Counted from the first letter of the stretch, positions 1 to 7,372 are shown. The stretch is DNA of 10,741 bases from an uncultured Treponema sp. (GCA_937885475.1 CAKZZR010000089.1:1-10741); one strand, 5' to 3'. Notes: generated by a model from the sequence alone, not told the origin. Made by a program: numbers and translations.

Positions 1-384
1 GACAACACCGGATATATCACGGAGGGTCAGTACTACCTTAAGGGCGGACGAATCGAGCCGTTCGGTTCTTTGAGCCGACTCAAGCAGAACGTAAACAGCT
101 CAACACGCGATGACCACCGCGCCCTTATGGACGGTATGATTCGTTTGTATGCTAACTACAAGGACACCCTTGAGAAAAAGTCGATGGGTTTCAATATGAG
201 CGCATGGGATGAGAAGCTCCTGGCGTTCGGTACGGAGTTCGAATCTGAGATGATGGACCTTTCAAAGAACATTAAGCTGGAAGATGCCCTTGACCTTGGA
301 TGGAAGATTCTTGCGGACTGCTTTGATCCTTCTGAAACTGGTATCAAATCGGCTTTGGTTGAGAAATATTGGCCAAAGAAATAG
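1..384 (+). CDS. atpB: V-type ATP synthase subunit B, C-terminal part (5'-truncated)
   Basis: The reading frame is open from base 1 to a TAG at 382-384 and gives the last 127 residues of a longer protein. It matches the C-terminal helical domain of V/A-type ATPase subunit B, the non-catalytic nucleotide-binding partner of subunit A in the A3B3 head. Supporting signs are the stretch ITEGQYYL near the start, the following GRIEPFGSLSRLKQNV, and the helical tail ending in VEKYWPKK. The Met at base 70-84 region is internal, because the upstream codons are clearly part of the same conserved domain. Subunits D, I and K follow in the usual bacterial V-ATPase order, which supports the call. The Walker-like nucleotide fold lies outside the window, so catalytic residues cannot be judged. 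Confidence 0.95.
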   Translation, partial: DNTGYITEGQYYLKGGRIEPFGSLSRLKQNVNSSTRDDHRALMDGMIRLYANYKDTLEKKSMGFNMSAWDEKLLAFGTEFESEMMDLSKNIKLEDALDLGWKILADCFDPSETGIKSALVEKYWPKK

Positions 385-402
385 TTTTGTGGTGAATGGC
401 GT

Positions 403-1026
403 ATGGCAAAGATAAAGCTGACTAAAAATGAGCAGAAGGTTCAGAAAGACGCGCTTAAAATGTACAAGCGCTATCTTCCGACTCTCACGCTCAAAAAGCA
501 GCAGCTCCAGACAGAGATTCGTACCATAGAAGCTAAGGCAAAGGAAGTCAGGGCCCAAAGGGCTCAGCTGGAAAAAGAATTTGATGAGTGGATTTCCGTT
601 TTCGGCGAGGCAGAGGCCTTCAAGCCGGAGATGGTTACCGTTCAGAACATAAGAAAAGGCACCGGAAATATTGCCGGAGTTACCATTCCGATTTATGAGG
701 GTGCTGATTTTTCCCGCGGCGACTATGATTTGTACGAAACTCCGTTATGGATTGACTTGGCTGCAGACAGAATGGAAAAAGCCTTGTCACTGGACCTGGA
801 GGCAGAGGTTCTTGACGAGCAGGTTCGGCTCCTGAACAAGGAGCTCAGGACTACGACTCAGCGCGTGAACCTCTTTGAGAAGGTTAAGATTCCGGAGACA
901 AAGGCAAATATCAAAAAAATCTCAGTCTACCTTGGAGACGAGCAGGTTGCGGCGGTTGTGCGCAGCAAGATTTCCAAGAAAAAACTTCAGGCTGCAAGCG
1001 ATGCAAAAAAGGAGGCTTCTGAATGA
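403..1026 (+). CDS. atpD: V-type ATP synthase subunit D (central rotor shaft)
   Basis: This 207-residue protein is the length expected of V/A-ATPase subunit D, the central shaft that couples rotation of the A3B3 head to the membrane ring. The sequence shows an N-terminal helix with the family-like segment PTLTLKKQQLQTEI (about residues 24-37) that runs on into a charged coiled coil. A middle section follows, and then a second long helix from about residue 120 to the lysine-rich end. This is the antiparallel coiled-coil layout of the family. The ATG at 403 has a modest ribosome site, GGTGA at 391-395, 7 bases upstream. The gene starts 18 bp after atpB and its TGA overlaps the atpI start (ATGA), so translation of the two is probably coupled. 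Confidence 0.95.
   Translation: MAKIKLTKNEQKVQKDALKMYKRYLPTLTLKKQQLQTEIRTIEAKAKEVRAQRAQLEKEFDEWISVFGEAEAFKPEMVTVQNIRKGTGNIAGVTIPIYEGADFSRGDYDLYETPLWIDLAADRMEKALSLDLEAEVLDEQVRLLNKELRTTTQRVNLFEKVKIPETKANIKKISVYLGDEQVAAVVRSKISKKKLQAASDAKKEASE
1011..1015 (+). promoter_or_regulatory. Shine-Dalgarno site for atpI, inside atpD
   Basis: GGAGG lies 7 bases before the ATG at 1023 and within the last codons of atpD. It decides the atpI start in favour of 1023 rather than the second in-frame ATG at 1035, which would be 19 bases away. Confidence 0.85.
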
Positions 1027-2945
1027 TTGTACCAATGAAAAAAGTCTCCCTCGTCGTCCTGAACAAGGAACGAAAAGAGGCGCTTGAAAAGCTTAAGAAG
1101 GTGGGGGTAGTCCATCTTGAGCAGGTGGAAGGAAAGGGTGAGCAGCTTGCTTCCTACAAGGAAGCATACTCAAATGCGGTTACCGCTTCTTCCATTTTGG
1201 GCGAGATAAAGCTTCCCAAAAAGCATGCGGATGCAAAAAGAGTTTCCGGGGACGAGGTTGTTTCCATCAGCAAAAAGGTTCTGGAACTTTCCGAACAAAA
1301 GAAAAAACTTTTGGAAGAAATTACATCTGACACAACGGAGCTTGAACGGCTTTCTGCATGGGGCGAGGTTACGCCAGCGGATTTTACATATCTACGGGAA
1401 AAAGGCATTTCATTGAAAATGTATGAAATTCCGGAAGATAAGTACGCGCTTATCGACGATACCGCAAAAACGGTTTGCGTAAACCGCAAGAAAAAAATCG
1501 TGCGATTCCTTCTGACCGACGCCTCAGACGAGCGTCCGCAGGGATTTCCGGCCGAGGCGTTTGAGGTGCCTATGCCGTCTGATTCAACAACGGCTGTAAA
1601 GGCACGGATTGATTCTGATAAAGAAAAAATCCTCGGCATAGACAAGGAACTTGAAGGTCTTGCCGTATTCGTTCCGCAGATTTCTGCATTCCGAAAGAAC
1701 TTGGAATCTGACATAGAGTTTGAGACCGTCTATTCGGGAATGGGACAAGAAGCAGATGGCAAGGGTTCTGATCTGGCATGGCTTACTGGCTTCGTTCCGG
1801 TTGACAGTTTGGACACTCTCAAGGCGGCGGCTTCTGCAAATGCGTGGGCTATTGCTTACGACGACCCTGCAGAAGAGGATGAGGTTCCTACAAAGCTTAG
1901 GAACAACAAGCTTGTAAGCCTTATATATCCGCTTACGGACTTTTTGGGAACTGTTCCTGGCTATCACGAGTATGACATTTCCGGCTGGTTCCTGCTGTTC
2001 TTCACGATTTTCTTCGGAATGATTTTCGGAGACGGAGGCTATGGTCTTCTGGTTACGGTTGTCATGATTCTTATGATGATAAAGACAGCCTCAAAAAAAC
2101 AGAAGGTGCCGCCAATGCTGAAGTTGGGCTTGCTTTTAGGAATTGCAACGGTTGCGTGGGGAACGGTCACCTGCACATGGTTTGGTCTCAAGCCGGAGCA
2201 GCTGCCAGAATGGCTCGTGAACCTTTCGGTTCCGCCTATTTCAAATGCGTTCGCTGATATCGGCTGGCTTCCGTTCTGGACGGACGATACCTCAAAGGGT
2301 ACCTTGACGACGGCGCAGAATCTTCAGATTTTCTGCTTTACGCTCGCATTCCTGCAACTTTCGGTTGCACATTTCAAGGGAATGGCGAGATACAGAACCT
2401 CCCTCAAATTTCTTGGAGAGCTTGGTTCCATGCTTCAGATTTGGGGTATGTACTATGTCGTTCTTTCAATGGTCGTAAGCTCGTCAATCTTCAGTTTTGA
2501 CCAGATTATTTACGGCGTTCCTATTGGAACGGTCTCCATAGTTCTTGTGGCATTCGGCTTTGCGCTCAGTTTTATCTTCATAAACTACGACGGAAGCATC
2601 GTTGCCTCAATAATGGAAAGCGTAAAGGGAATCATTTCGGTTCTGCTAGGCGTAGTAAATGTATTCTCGGATATCGTTTCGTATATCCGTCTGTGGGCGG
2701 TTGGACTTGCCGGAGCGGCAATTTCCAATACGGTGAATGAGATGGCAGGACCTTTGGTCGGTCACGCTGTTCTGTTCCTTGCCCTTGTGATTCTGCTGGT
2801 TTTTGGACATGGCTTAAACATGGTTCTGAACCTGCTTTCTGTAATCGTTCACGGCGTGCGCTTGAACACGTTGGAGTTCTCCAACCATCTTGGCATGTCG
2901 TGGTCTGGATTTAAATATTGTCCGTTCAGTGAAGCGGAAAAATAG
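1023..2945 (+). CDS. atpI: V-type ATP synthase subunit I (membrane stator, a-subunit homologue)
   Basis: The 640-residue product is typical of subunit I, which forms the ion half-channels beside the proteolipid ring and anchors the peripheral stalks. Residues 1 to about 310 are a charged, partly coiled-coil cytoplasmic domain that starts MIVPMKKVSLVV and includes KVGVVHLEQVEG. From about residue 318 the protein becomes strongly hydrophobic, with several membrane helices. Visible landmarks are the GDGGYG motif at 336-341 and SYIRLWAVGLAG near the end. Arg556 in that motif corresponds to the essential arginine that releases the ion from the ring carboxylate in V-type a subunits (yeast R735). 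The gene begins in an ATGA overlap with atpD and has a strong ribosome site. A 33-bp gap separates it from atpK. The family assignment is secure; direction of ion flow cannot be read from sequence. Confidence 0.96.
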   Translation: MIVPMKKVSLVVLNKERKEALEKLKKVGVVHLEQVEGKGEQLASYKEAYSNAVTASSILGEIKLPKKHADAKRVSGDEVVSISKKVLELSEQKKKLLEEITSDTTELERLSAWGEVTPADFTYLREKGISLKMYEIPEDKYALIDDTAKTVCVNRKKKIVRFLLTDASDERPQGFPAEAFEVPMPSDSTTAVKARIDSDKEKILGIDKELEGLAVFVPQISAFRKNLESDIEFETVYSGMGQEADGKGSDLAWLTGFVPVDSLDTLKAAASANAWAIAYDDPAEEDEVPTKLRNNKLVSLIYPLTDFLGTVPGYHEYDISGWFLLFFTIFFGMIFGDGGYGLLVTVVMILMMIKTASKKQKVPPMLKLGLLLGIATVAWGTVTCTWFGLKPEQLPEWLVNLSVPPISNAFADIGWLPFWTDDTSKGTLTTAQNLQIFCFTLAFLQLSVAHFKGMARYRTSLKFLGELGSMLQIWGMYYVVLSMVVSSSIFSFDQIIYGVPIGTVSIVLVAFGFALSFIFINYDGSIVASIMESVKGIISVLLGVVNVFSDIVSYIRLWAVGLAGAAISNTVNEMAGPLVGHAVLFLALVILLVFGHGLNMVLNLLSVIVHGVRLNTLEFSNHLGMSWSGFKYCPFSEAEK

Positions 2946-2966
2946 AAATAAAATAAAACACTTTTT

Positions 2967-2971
2967 AGGAG
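2967..2971 (+). promoter_or_regulatory. Shine-Dalgarno site for atpK
   Basis: AGGAG sits 7 bases before the ATG at 2979, in an A/T-rich 33-bp spacer. A strong site fits the need for many copies of the ring subunit compared with the other operon products. Confidence 0.8.
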
Positions 2972-2978
2972 TATTAGT

Positions 2979-3410
2979 ATGAATTTTGGTATGTTAGGTG
3001 CAGCTGTTTGTATGGGTATTGCCGCAATTGGTTCGGCAATCGGTATCGGTATTGCAGGTCAGGGTGCAATCGGCGCTTGGAAACGTTGTTATGTAAACAA
3101 CAAGCCGGCTCCGTTCATCCTTACCGTATTTGCCGGCGCTCCGTTGACACAGACTATCTACGGATTCCTTCTTATGCAGCAGATGGCAGCTTCTGAAGCT
3201 ACCTCGTCAAACCCGGCATTCGCCCTTGGTCTTGGTATTGCTTCTGGTTTTGCAATGTGCTTCTCTGCTATCGCACAGGGAAAGGCAGGTGCTGCGGGTT
3301 CTGATGCCCTTGGTGAGACAGGAAAAGGTTTCGCTCAGTACATCATGGTCGTAGGTCTTTGTGAGACTGTTGCTTTGTTCGCAATGGTATTCTCAATGAT
3401 TGTTTGCTAA
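2979..3410 (+). CDS. atpK: V-type ATP synthase subunit K (four-helix proteolipid, rotor ring)
   Basis: This 143-residue, very hydrophobic protein is the proteolipid that forms the rotating membrane ring. Four helices are visible at about residues 3-25, 46-70, 80-105 and 118-142, arranged as two related hairpins. Glycine-rich packing runs occur in helix 1 (GSAIGIGIAG). The ion-carrying carboxylate is Glu129 in helix 4 (GLCETVAL). The matching position in the first hairpin is Gln58, so each four-helix unit has one ion site. By alignment with Enterococcus hirae NtpK, the Na+ ligands Thr64, Gln65, Gln110 and Glu139 correspond to Thr57, Gln58, Gln100 and Glu129 here, and all are kept. It is slightly shorter than the E. 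hirae protein. It is the last gene of the operon, followed by a terminator. Confidence 0.96.
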   Translation: MNFGMLGAAVCMGIAAIGSAIGIGIAGQGAIGAWKRCYVNNKPAPFILTVFAGAPLTQTIYGFLLMQQMAASEATSSNPAFALGLGIASGFAMCFSAIAQGKAGAAGSDALGETGKGFAQYIMVVGLCETVALFAMVFSMIVC

Positions 3411-3434
3411 GACAAGCACGCCTATTGCACAAAA

Positions 3435-3470
3435 GCGCTTCTGCAAAAAACAGCAGAAGCGCTTTTTTTT
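3435..3470 (+). terminator. Intrinsic terminator of the V-ATPase operon
   Basis: A perfect 10-bp stem, GCGCTTCTGC (3435-3444) with GCAGAAGCGC (3453-3462), encloses an 8-base A-rich loop and is followed at once by eight T residues (3463-3470). Four A residues before the stem can pair with part of the T run. It begins 24 bases after the atpK stop. This is a textbook rho-independent terminator for the + strand. Confidence 0.95.
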
Positions 3471-3491
3471 AACGGCGGTATGCTATATAAT
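3463..3491 (+). promoter_or_regulatory. Predicted promoter of ispG, overlapping the terminator T-run
   Basis: A perfect -10 hexamer TATAAT lies at 3486-3491, only 7 bases before the ispG ATG at 3499. In an alternative register, TG at 3481-3482 precedes TATATA at 3484-3489, which is an extended -10 arrangement. The -35 position 17 bases upstream falls on the terminator T-run and is poor. The expected transcript start is about 3496-3498, at or just before the ATG, so the message may be leaderless. This is inferred from spacing alone. Confidence 0.6.
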
Positions 3492-3498
3492 AGATTGC

Positions 3499-4596
3499 AT
3501 GAGTGCATCATTTCTTACGACGAACACCGTTTTTCTTGGCGGTTCTGGAATAACAAAGCGTATTTCTATCGGCGGTAGCAGCCCTGTTACCATTCAGACC
3601 ATGTGGAAGGAGCCGATTGTCTCTCTTTCCGACGAGGAAATTGAGAAAACCGCAGAGCGAATTTCCGTTCTGAAGGGGCTTGGTTGTGACATTCTTCGCT
3701 TTGCCGTGCCTGATACAGAAAGCGCGCAAACCTTGTGCCACATTGCCGAAAAAACAGATATGCCGCTGGTCGCGGACATTCACTTTGACTATCGCCTTGC
3801 CCTTGAATGTCTTAAGGGAAATGTTGCCGCAATCCGCATAAATCCTGGAAACATAGGAAGTCGGGAGCGCGTTGAAAAGGTCGTTAATGCCTGCCGCGAA
3901 AAGGGAGCCGCCATACGAATCGGAGTGAATTCTGGAAGCCTACCGAAGGATCTTGCTCAAAAGGTTTTGGACGGTGTTATGAGCCGAGCGGAAGCCCTTG
4001 CGGAGACAGCCTCGCGAGAAGCCGATGTATTTGGGGAACTTTGCTTTGACCAATTCGTGGTGAGCATGAAGGCTTCCAGCGTGCAGGAGACGATAGACGC
4101 AAATGAGACATTCGCAAGAAAGTTTTCCATTCCGCTGCATGTGGGCGTCACTGAAGCAGGTCCTCTCATAACGGGTGTAGTAAAATCCACCATGGCGTTC
4201 ACACATCTTTTAAAAGAAGGCATTGGTTCCACCATACGCGTAAGCCTTTCCTCAACTCCTGAAAACGAGGTGATAACCGGGCGAGAGATTCTTCATGAAT
4301 GCGGACTGCGAAAGGGTGGCGTAACGCTCGTTTCCTGCCCAAGATGCGGACGAGAGGGGTTTGATGTGCATGGTTTTGTAGCCCGCTGGCAGAACAAGCT
4401 GCTTTCTCTTGATAAGAACATAACAGTTGCCGTCATGGGCTGCGTCGTAAACGGTCCCGGCGAAGGAAAGCATGCGGACATTGGCATTGCGGGTGCAGGC
4501 GACAGCGCAATTATCTTTAAAAAAGGCGAAATTGTCCGAAGAATACCTGCGCAAGATGCCGATAAAGTATTTGAGGAAGAATTGAACAATCTGTAG
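3499..4596 (+). CDS. ispG: IspG (GcpE), 4-hydroxy-3-methylbut-2-enyl diphosphate synthase
   Basis: The 365-residue product is IspG, the iron-sulfur enzyme that reductively converts methylerythritol cyclodiphosphate to hydroxymethylbutenyl diphosphate in the MEP isoprenoid pathway. The N-terminal barrel shows the family segments GGSSPVTIQTM, VADIHFDYRLAL and AIRINPGNIG. The C-terminal domain carries the 4Fe-4S ligands Cys280 and Cys283 (SCPRCGR) and Cys315, plus Glu322, in MGCVVNGPGE. These match E. coli Cys270, Cys273, Cys305 and Glu312 with identical spacing. The length is the short bacterial type (E. coli 372), without the insert domain of plants. An upstream in-frame ATG at 3400 is rejected because it would be inside atpK and span the terminator. 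No Shine-Dalgarno site precedes 3499, and a -10 box ends 7 bases before it. The next gene follows after 6 bp. Confidence 0.97.
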   Translation: MSASFLTTNTVFLGGSGITKRISIGGSSPVTIQTMWKEPIVSLSDEEIEKTAERISVLKGLGCDILRFAVPDTESAQTLCHIAEKTDMPLVADIHFDYRLALECLKGNVAAIRINPGNIGSRERVEKVVNACREKGAAIRIGVNSGSLPKDLAQKVLDGVMSRAEALAETASREADVFGELCFDQFVVSMKASSVQETIDANETFARKFSIPLHVGVTEAGPLITGVVKSTMAFTHLLKEGIGSTIRVSLSSTPENEVITGREILHECGLRKGGVTLVSCPRCGREGFDVHGFVARWQNKLLSLDKNITVAVMGCVVNGPGEGKHADIGIAGAGDSAIIFKKGEIVRRIPAQDADKVFEEELNNL

Positions 4597-4602
4597 GTTC
4601 TT

Positions 4603-5706
4603 ATGAAAAAGAGATTTCTAATACCATTCGCGTTTTTTTTTATTGCCGCGCATACACTGGGCGCTCAGTCAAGGATTGAGGAATTCAACTTTGACCTAAA
4701 ATATATGTCGATTGCCAACATTGCCTTTGAAAGACAGGATTACAGCGAGGCAATGAAGTACGCACAGCTGGCAAAAAGCCACCGCAAGGAAAAAATCCAG
4801 TACGAAGTGAACCTTCTGGAGAATTCCTTCAAGCCAGCCGAAGTAAAGTACGCGGGAGATTCCATCGCAGAATCGCTTCCCATACTGCGGGAACGGCAGG
4901 ATACGGATGCAATAGAGATTATTGAATGGTATAAAAAAAACGATGCGGAACCCAACTATGAGGACTCAAAAAAACGGCTCATCGCCTATATCAGCACCAC
5001 GGAATCTTTTCCAGAAGCGGATTTTTTGATGGGTAAAATATACAAGCTGGAAGGAGAATACGATTTTGCGCTCACATTCTACAAGAATGCGCTTGAGAAC
5101 AGCTTCAATCTTTCTATTCCTGACGAAAAATATGACATTCTGTATGAAATGGCAGGCGTAAGCTACGTAAAGGGCGATTTTGACCAATATGAAAAAGACT
5201 TGCTTTTGGTGCTCGCTCAGGACAAATCGTTCAGAGACGAAACCCTTCTGAATGCCATCAACAACACAATCTCATCAAATAAAAAGAACTGCATGGAAAA
5301 ATACTTCCAGCTCTACCGGAACCCAAACGCAAAAACGCTAAAAGCGTATTTTGACATAGCGGAATATTACCGCACGCAAAAGGAATTCCGAAAGGCGCTG
5401 GATGCAAGCTCCGTAGGCATAATAACGGCATTCACAAAAATCAACGATGTGATGGCAAAACGCAATCCTGAATATGAATATACGAATCTCAGAGGATTTT
5501 TTTCAGAGCTTCTGAACTATTCTGACATCATAGAGTGGGGCATAAAAAATGACGTGTGGAAGGGCTTCTATAATTTTGCAGAGGATGCATACACCGAAAA
5601 GAAACTCACGTTCACATTGCAGCTTCTGAACGTGCTGAAAGACTGCTCACCGGAAGAATACTGGAAAGAAAAAGCTGCCGTCCGGCTTGCGGAACTGCTC
5701 GGATAA
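4603..5706 (+). CDS. Secreted TPR-like helical repeat protein of unknown function
   Basis: I do not recognise a named family for this 367-residue protein. It begins with a clear signal peptide: MKKR, then a phenylalanine-rich core, with probable cleavage after LGA at residue 21. There is no lipobox cysteine, so a soluble periplasmic location is expected. The rest is predicted helical with TPR-like units at about residues 33-66 (AFERQDYSEAMKYAQLA), 137-170 (GKIYKLEGEYDFALTFYKNA), 177-210 (GVSYVKGDFDQYEKDLL) and 248-281 (IAEYYRTQKEFRKALDAS). A weaker helical pair occurs near 322-355. TPR arrays usually serve as protein-binding scaffolds, and no catalytic motif is visible. The start is 6 bp after ispG with only a weak TAGG upstream, so the two genes probably share an mRNA. 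A run of nine T residues lies in the signal-peptide codons. Confidence 0.75.
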   Translation: MKKRFLIPFAFFFIAAHTLGAQSRIEEFNFDLKYMSIANIAFERQDYSEAMKYAQLAKSHRKEKIQYEVNLLENSFKPAEVKYAGDSIAESLPILRERQDTDAIEIIEWYKKNDAEPNYEDSKKRLIAYISTTESFPEADFLMGKIYKLEGEYDFALTFYKNALENSFNLSIPDEKYDILYEMAGVSYVKGDFDQYEKDLLLVLAQDKSFRDETLLNAINNTISSNKKNCMEKYFQLYRNPNAKTLKAYFDIAEYYRTQKEFRKALDASSVGIITAFTKINDVMAKRNPEYEYTNLRGFFSELLNYSDIIEWGIKNDVWKGFYNFAEDAYTEKKLTFTLQLLNVLKDCSPEEYWKEKAAVRLAELLG

Positions 5707-5779
5707 GAATGAACGATACCCCCGCCCAAACAGCGGGGTACAGCTTTGCAGCCCGAAGGAATCAGACCTTCCGCACGAA
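5707..5779. terminator. Convergent junction with a candidate bidirectional hairpin
   Basis: This 73-bp gap separates two converging operons. TACCCCCGC (5717-5725) can pair with GCGGGGTA (5733-5740) in an 8-bp GC-rich stem with one bulged C and a short loop. A second, weaker 5-bp stem, GAAGG with CCTTC (5755-5759 and 5767-5771), lies beside it. Neither is followed by a T-run on either strand, so this is not a canonical intrinsic terminator. It may still slow polymerase from both sides, or act with Rho. No gene is visible here. Confidence 0.35.
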
Positions 5780-7372
5780 TCAGTATAACAGACCGATTCC
5801 GATTGAAATTTCGTATGATTTTACGGAGGTATCGCGCCAATCCTGATTGAAGCGACTCTTTAGCTTTGGCATCTTGCGGCTTAAATCAATGCCTAGACTG
5901 CCGCGCACTTGTAGCCCCTTCCATTTGAGCGGATAGATGATTCCTTCCAAACCACCGGCAAGAAAGCCGTCCCGCGGATTGAAAACGCTTTCCGTAGCCT
6001 TGTTTTTCATCAGTGCAAAATCAATGAACGGAGAAATCTGAACCTCCATGTCAAAATGCCGTGCAAAAGACAACTTCTTGATGACAGGCACATTCTCCCA
6101 ATAAATACGCCCTAATTTTATCGGAAAATCAAGGTTCACAACCAAGGCACCCTTGGAGGAAACCGACTTCATGTTCACAAGCTCAGGATATTCGTCCTCG
6201 TCGTAGTATTGGTCATCGGCAATGCCACGCAGTCGACTTCCGAAATTTGAATAGCCGTTCATGTAGGCAAAAGCGTAAATGTCAGTGGAAAAGCCAAAGT
6301 CGAGCGTATGAGAACCGAACGGCAAATGCAGAGCGCGGTAAATGATAAGCTCGCCGCTTATTCCAGGATTGAATGAATAGTTTGAGATGCAATAGCCATA
6401 GGACTGAGTGATGGACGCAGAAATTCCATCACGAAAATTCTCAATCCAGTTTACGCGTCCGGTCGAAAGCGTCTGACTGAACGTAAGGTCTGTCGTCAGC
6501 AGAATATCGTCATAGTACGAGGAATCAGAATCCGTATTCCAGTTGGTGCTGGCGGAAATGACAGGCGTATAATAAACCTTTCCCCAGTTCTGAATTTCCT
6601 GAATCACAATCGGAACAGAGAACGTGTATTCCTCGGTAAAATAGGTTACGTTGTCAAGCGTGTGGGTAACGCCGTCATCGTCCTCAAGGTCATAGTCGAT
6701 GAGGCGGATAAAATACTGCTTGAACTGATTGACGATATCAAATTTCTGAAAATGCTTCGTCAGCTTCAGTCCAGTCATCAAATTCCAATCAGGAGAAGAA
6801 TCGCCGATGGCATAATTCACGTCAACGCTGTTCAGCCACATGGCATCCAGCGACCCTAGTTTGAATGGATAGTCAAAATCAAAGGCAAAGCCCCCCTTCG
6901 CCTTGTCAAAATCACCGTCCTTATTCGTCTCAAGGGAAAAATTGAAATCGGCGTTCATTGTCTCCAGAGAGCCAAGGAAGTTCGTATCCTTAGCCTTGAG
7001 TTTAAGCTTGAAGCCCGTATTGGAATCATACTTAGGGTAGGGAACGACAAGAAGGTGGTGTGAATCCTCTGCGGAAACAGAAACTCGTACGCCGCTCACA
7101 CCGTCATCATCAGGTTCTGCCACAGTAAAATCAACGGCAACGGAATCAAAAGCCCGCGTATTGTTGATTTTCATCTCAAAATCCTTGATGTACGCCATAA
7201 GCTCGTCTTCAGTCTCAAAGATTTTTGTGCGGTCAGCAGGAACAGCAGTCTCAAGCGCATATTTTCGGGTCTGTCCCTTTAGGTCATAATCAACGCCGTC
7301 AATTCGATACCCTTCTGCAAAAAGAGAGAGCAATGACTCGGCAAAAATAAGGAGCGCCAGAAGCTTTTTCAT
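5780..7372 (-). CDS. Omp85/BamA-superfamily-like outer-membrane protein with one POTRA-like domain
   Basis: The 530-residue product has a signal peptide (MKKLLALLIF, likely cleavage after SLFA at residue 19). Residues about 21-103 have a POTRA-like pattern: YRIDGVDYDL, then helices, then NTRAFDSVAVDFTV and VRVSVSAED. From about 107 a beta-barrel follows, opening with VVPYPKYDSNTGFKLKLKAKDTN-type alternation and a DTNFLGS segment like the start of D15/surface-antigen barrels. A RLRG sequence with Arg382 precedes a long acidic loop and the strand ALVVNLDFPIKL, in the place of the Omp85 loop-6 (V/I)RG(F/Y) motif. The chain ends in alternating residues and a terminal Tyr, as outer-membrane barrels do. 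The start at 7372 shares one base with the upstream stop (TGATG) and has AAGGTG at 7380-7385. The longer start at 7426 is inside the neighbour and lacks a signal peptide. Cargo is unknown; the superfamily call is inferred by motif only. Confidence 0.72.
   Translation of the reverse strand: MKKLLALLIFAESLLSLFAEGYRIDGVDYDLKGQTRKYALETAVPADRTKIFETEDELMAYIKDFEMKINNTRAFDSVAVDFTVAEPDDDGVSGVRVSVSAEDSHHLLVVPYPKYDSNTGFKLKLKAKDTNFLGSLETMNADFNFSLETNKDGDFDKAKGGFAFDFDYPFKLGSLDAMWLNSVDVNYAIGDSSPDWNLMTGLKLTKHFQKFDIVNQFKQYFIRLIDYDLEDDDGVTHTLDNVTYFTEEYTFSVPIVIQEIQNWGKVYYTPVISASTNWNTDSDSSYYDDILLTTDLTFSQTLSTGRVNWIENFRDGISASITQSYGYCISNYSFNPGISGELIIYRALHLPFGSHTLDFGFSTDIYAFAYMNGYSNFGSRLRGIADDQYYDEDEYPELVNMKSVSSKGALVVNLDFPIKLGRIYWENVPVIKKLSFARHFDMEVQISPFIDFALMKNKATESVFNPRDGFLAGGLEGIIYPLKWKGLQVRGSLGIDLSRKMPKLKSRFNQDWRDTSVKSYEISIGIGLLY

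Noticed and set aside
1154..1967. Open frames of 127-186 codons on the - strand opposite atpI.
   Set aside because: They are shadows of the conserved atpI frame, with serine-rich, low-complexity translations and no ribosome sites or motifs.
3400..3498. N-terminal extension of ispG from an ATG at 3400 (33 extra residues).
   Set aside because: It would overlap the end of atpK and cross the strong terminator and promoter, and the extra residues do not resemble IspG. The ATG at 3499 gives the family length.
5740..5775. Short GAAGG/CCTTC inverted repeat as a terminator for the - strand operon.
   Set aside because: The stem is only 5 bp and no T-run follows on the - strand, so it is mentioned only as part of the junction.
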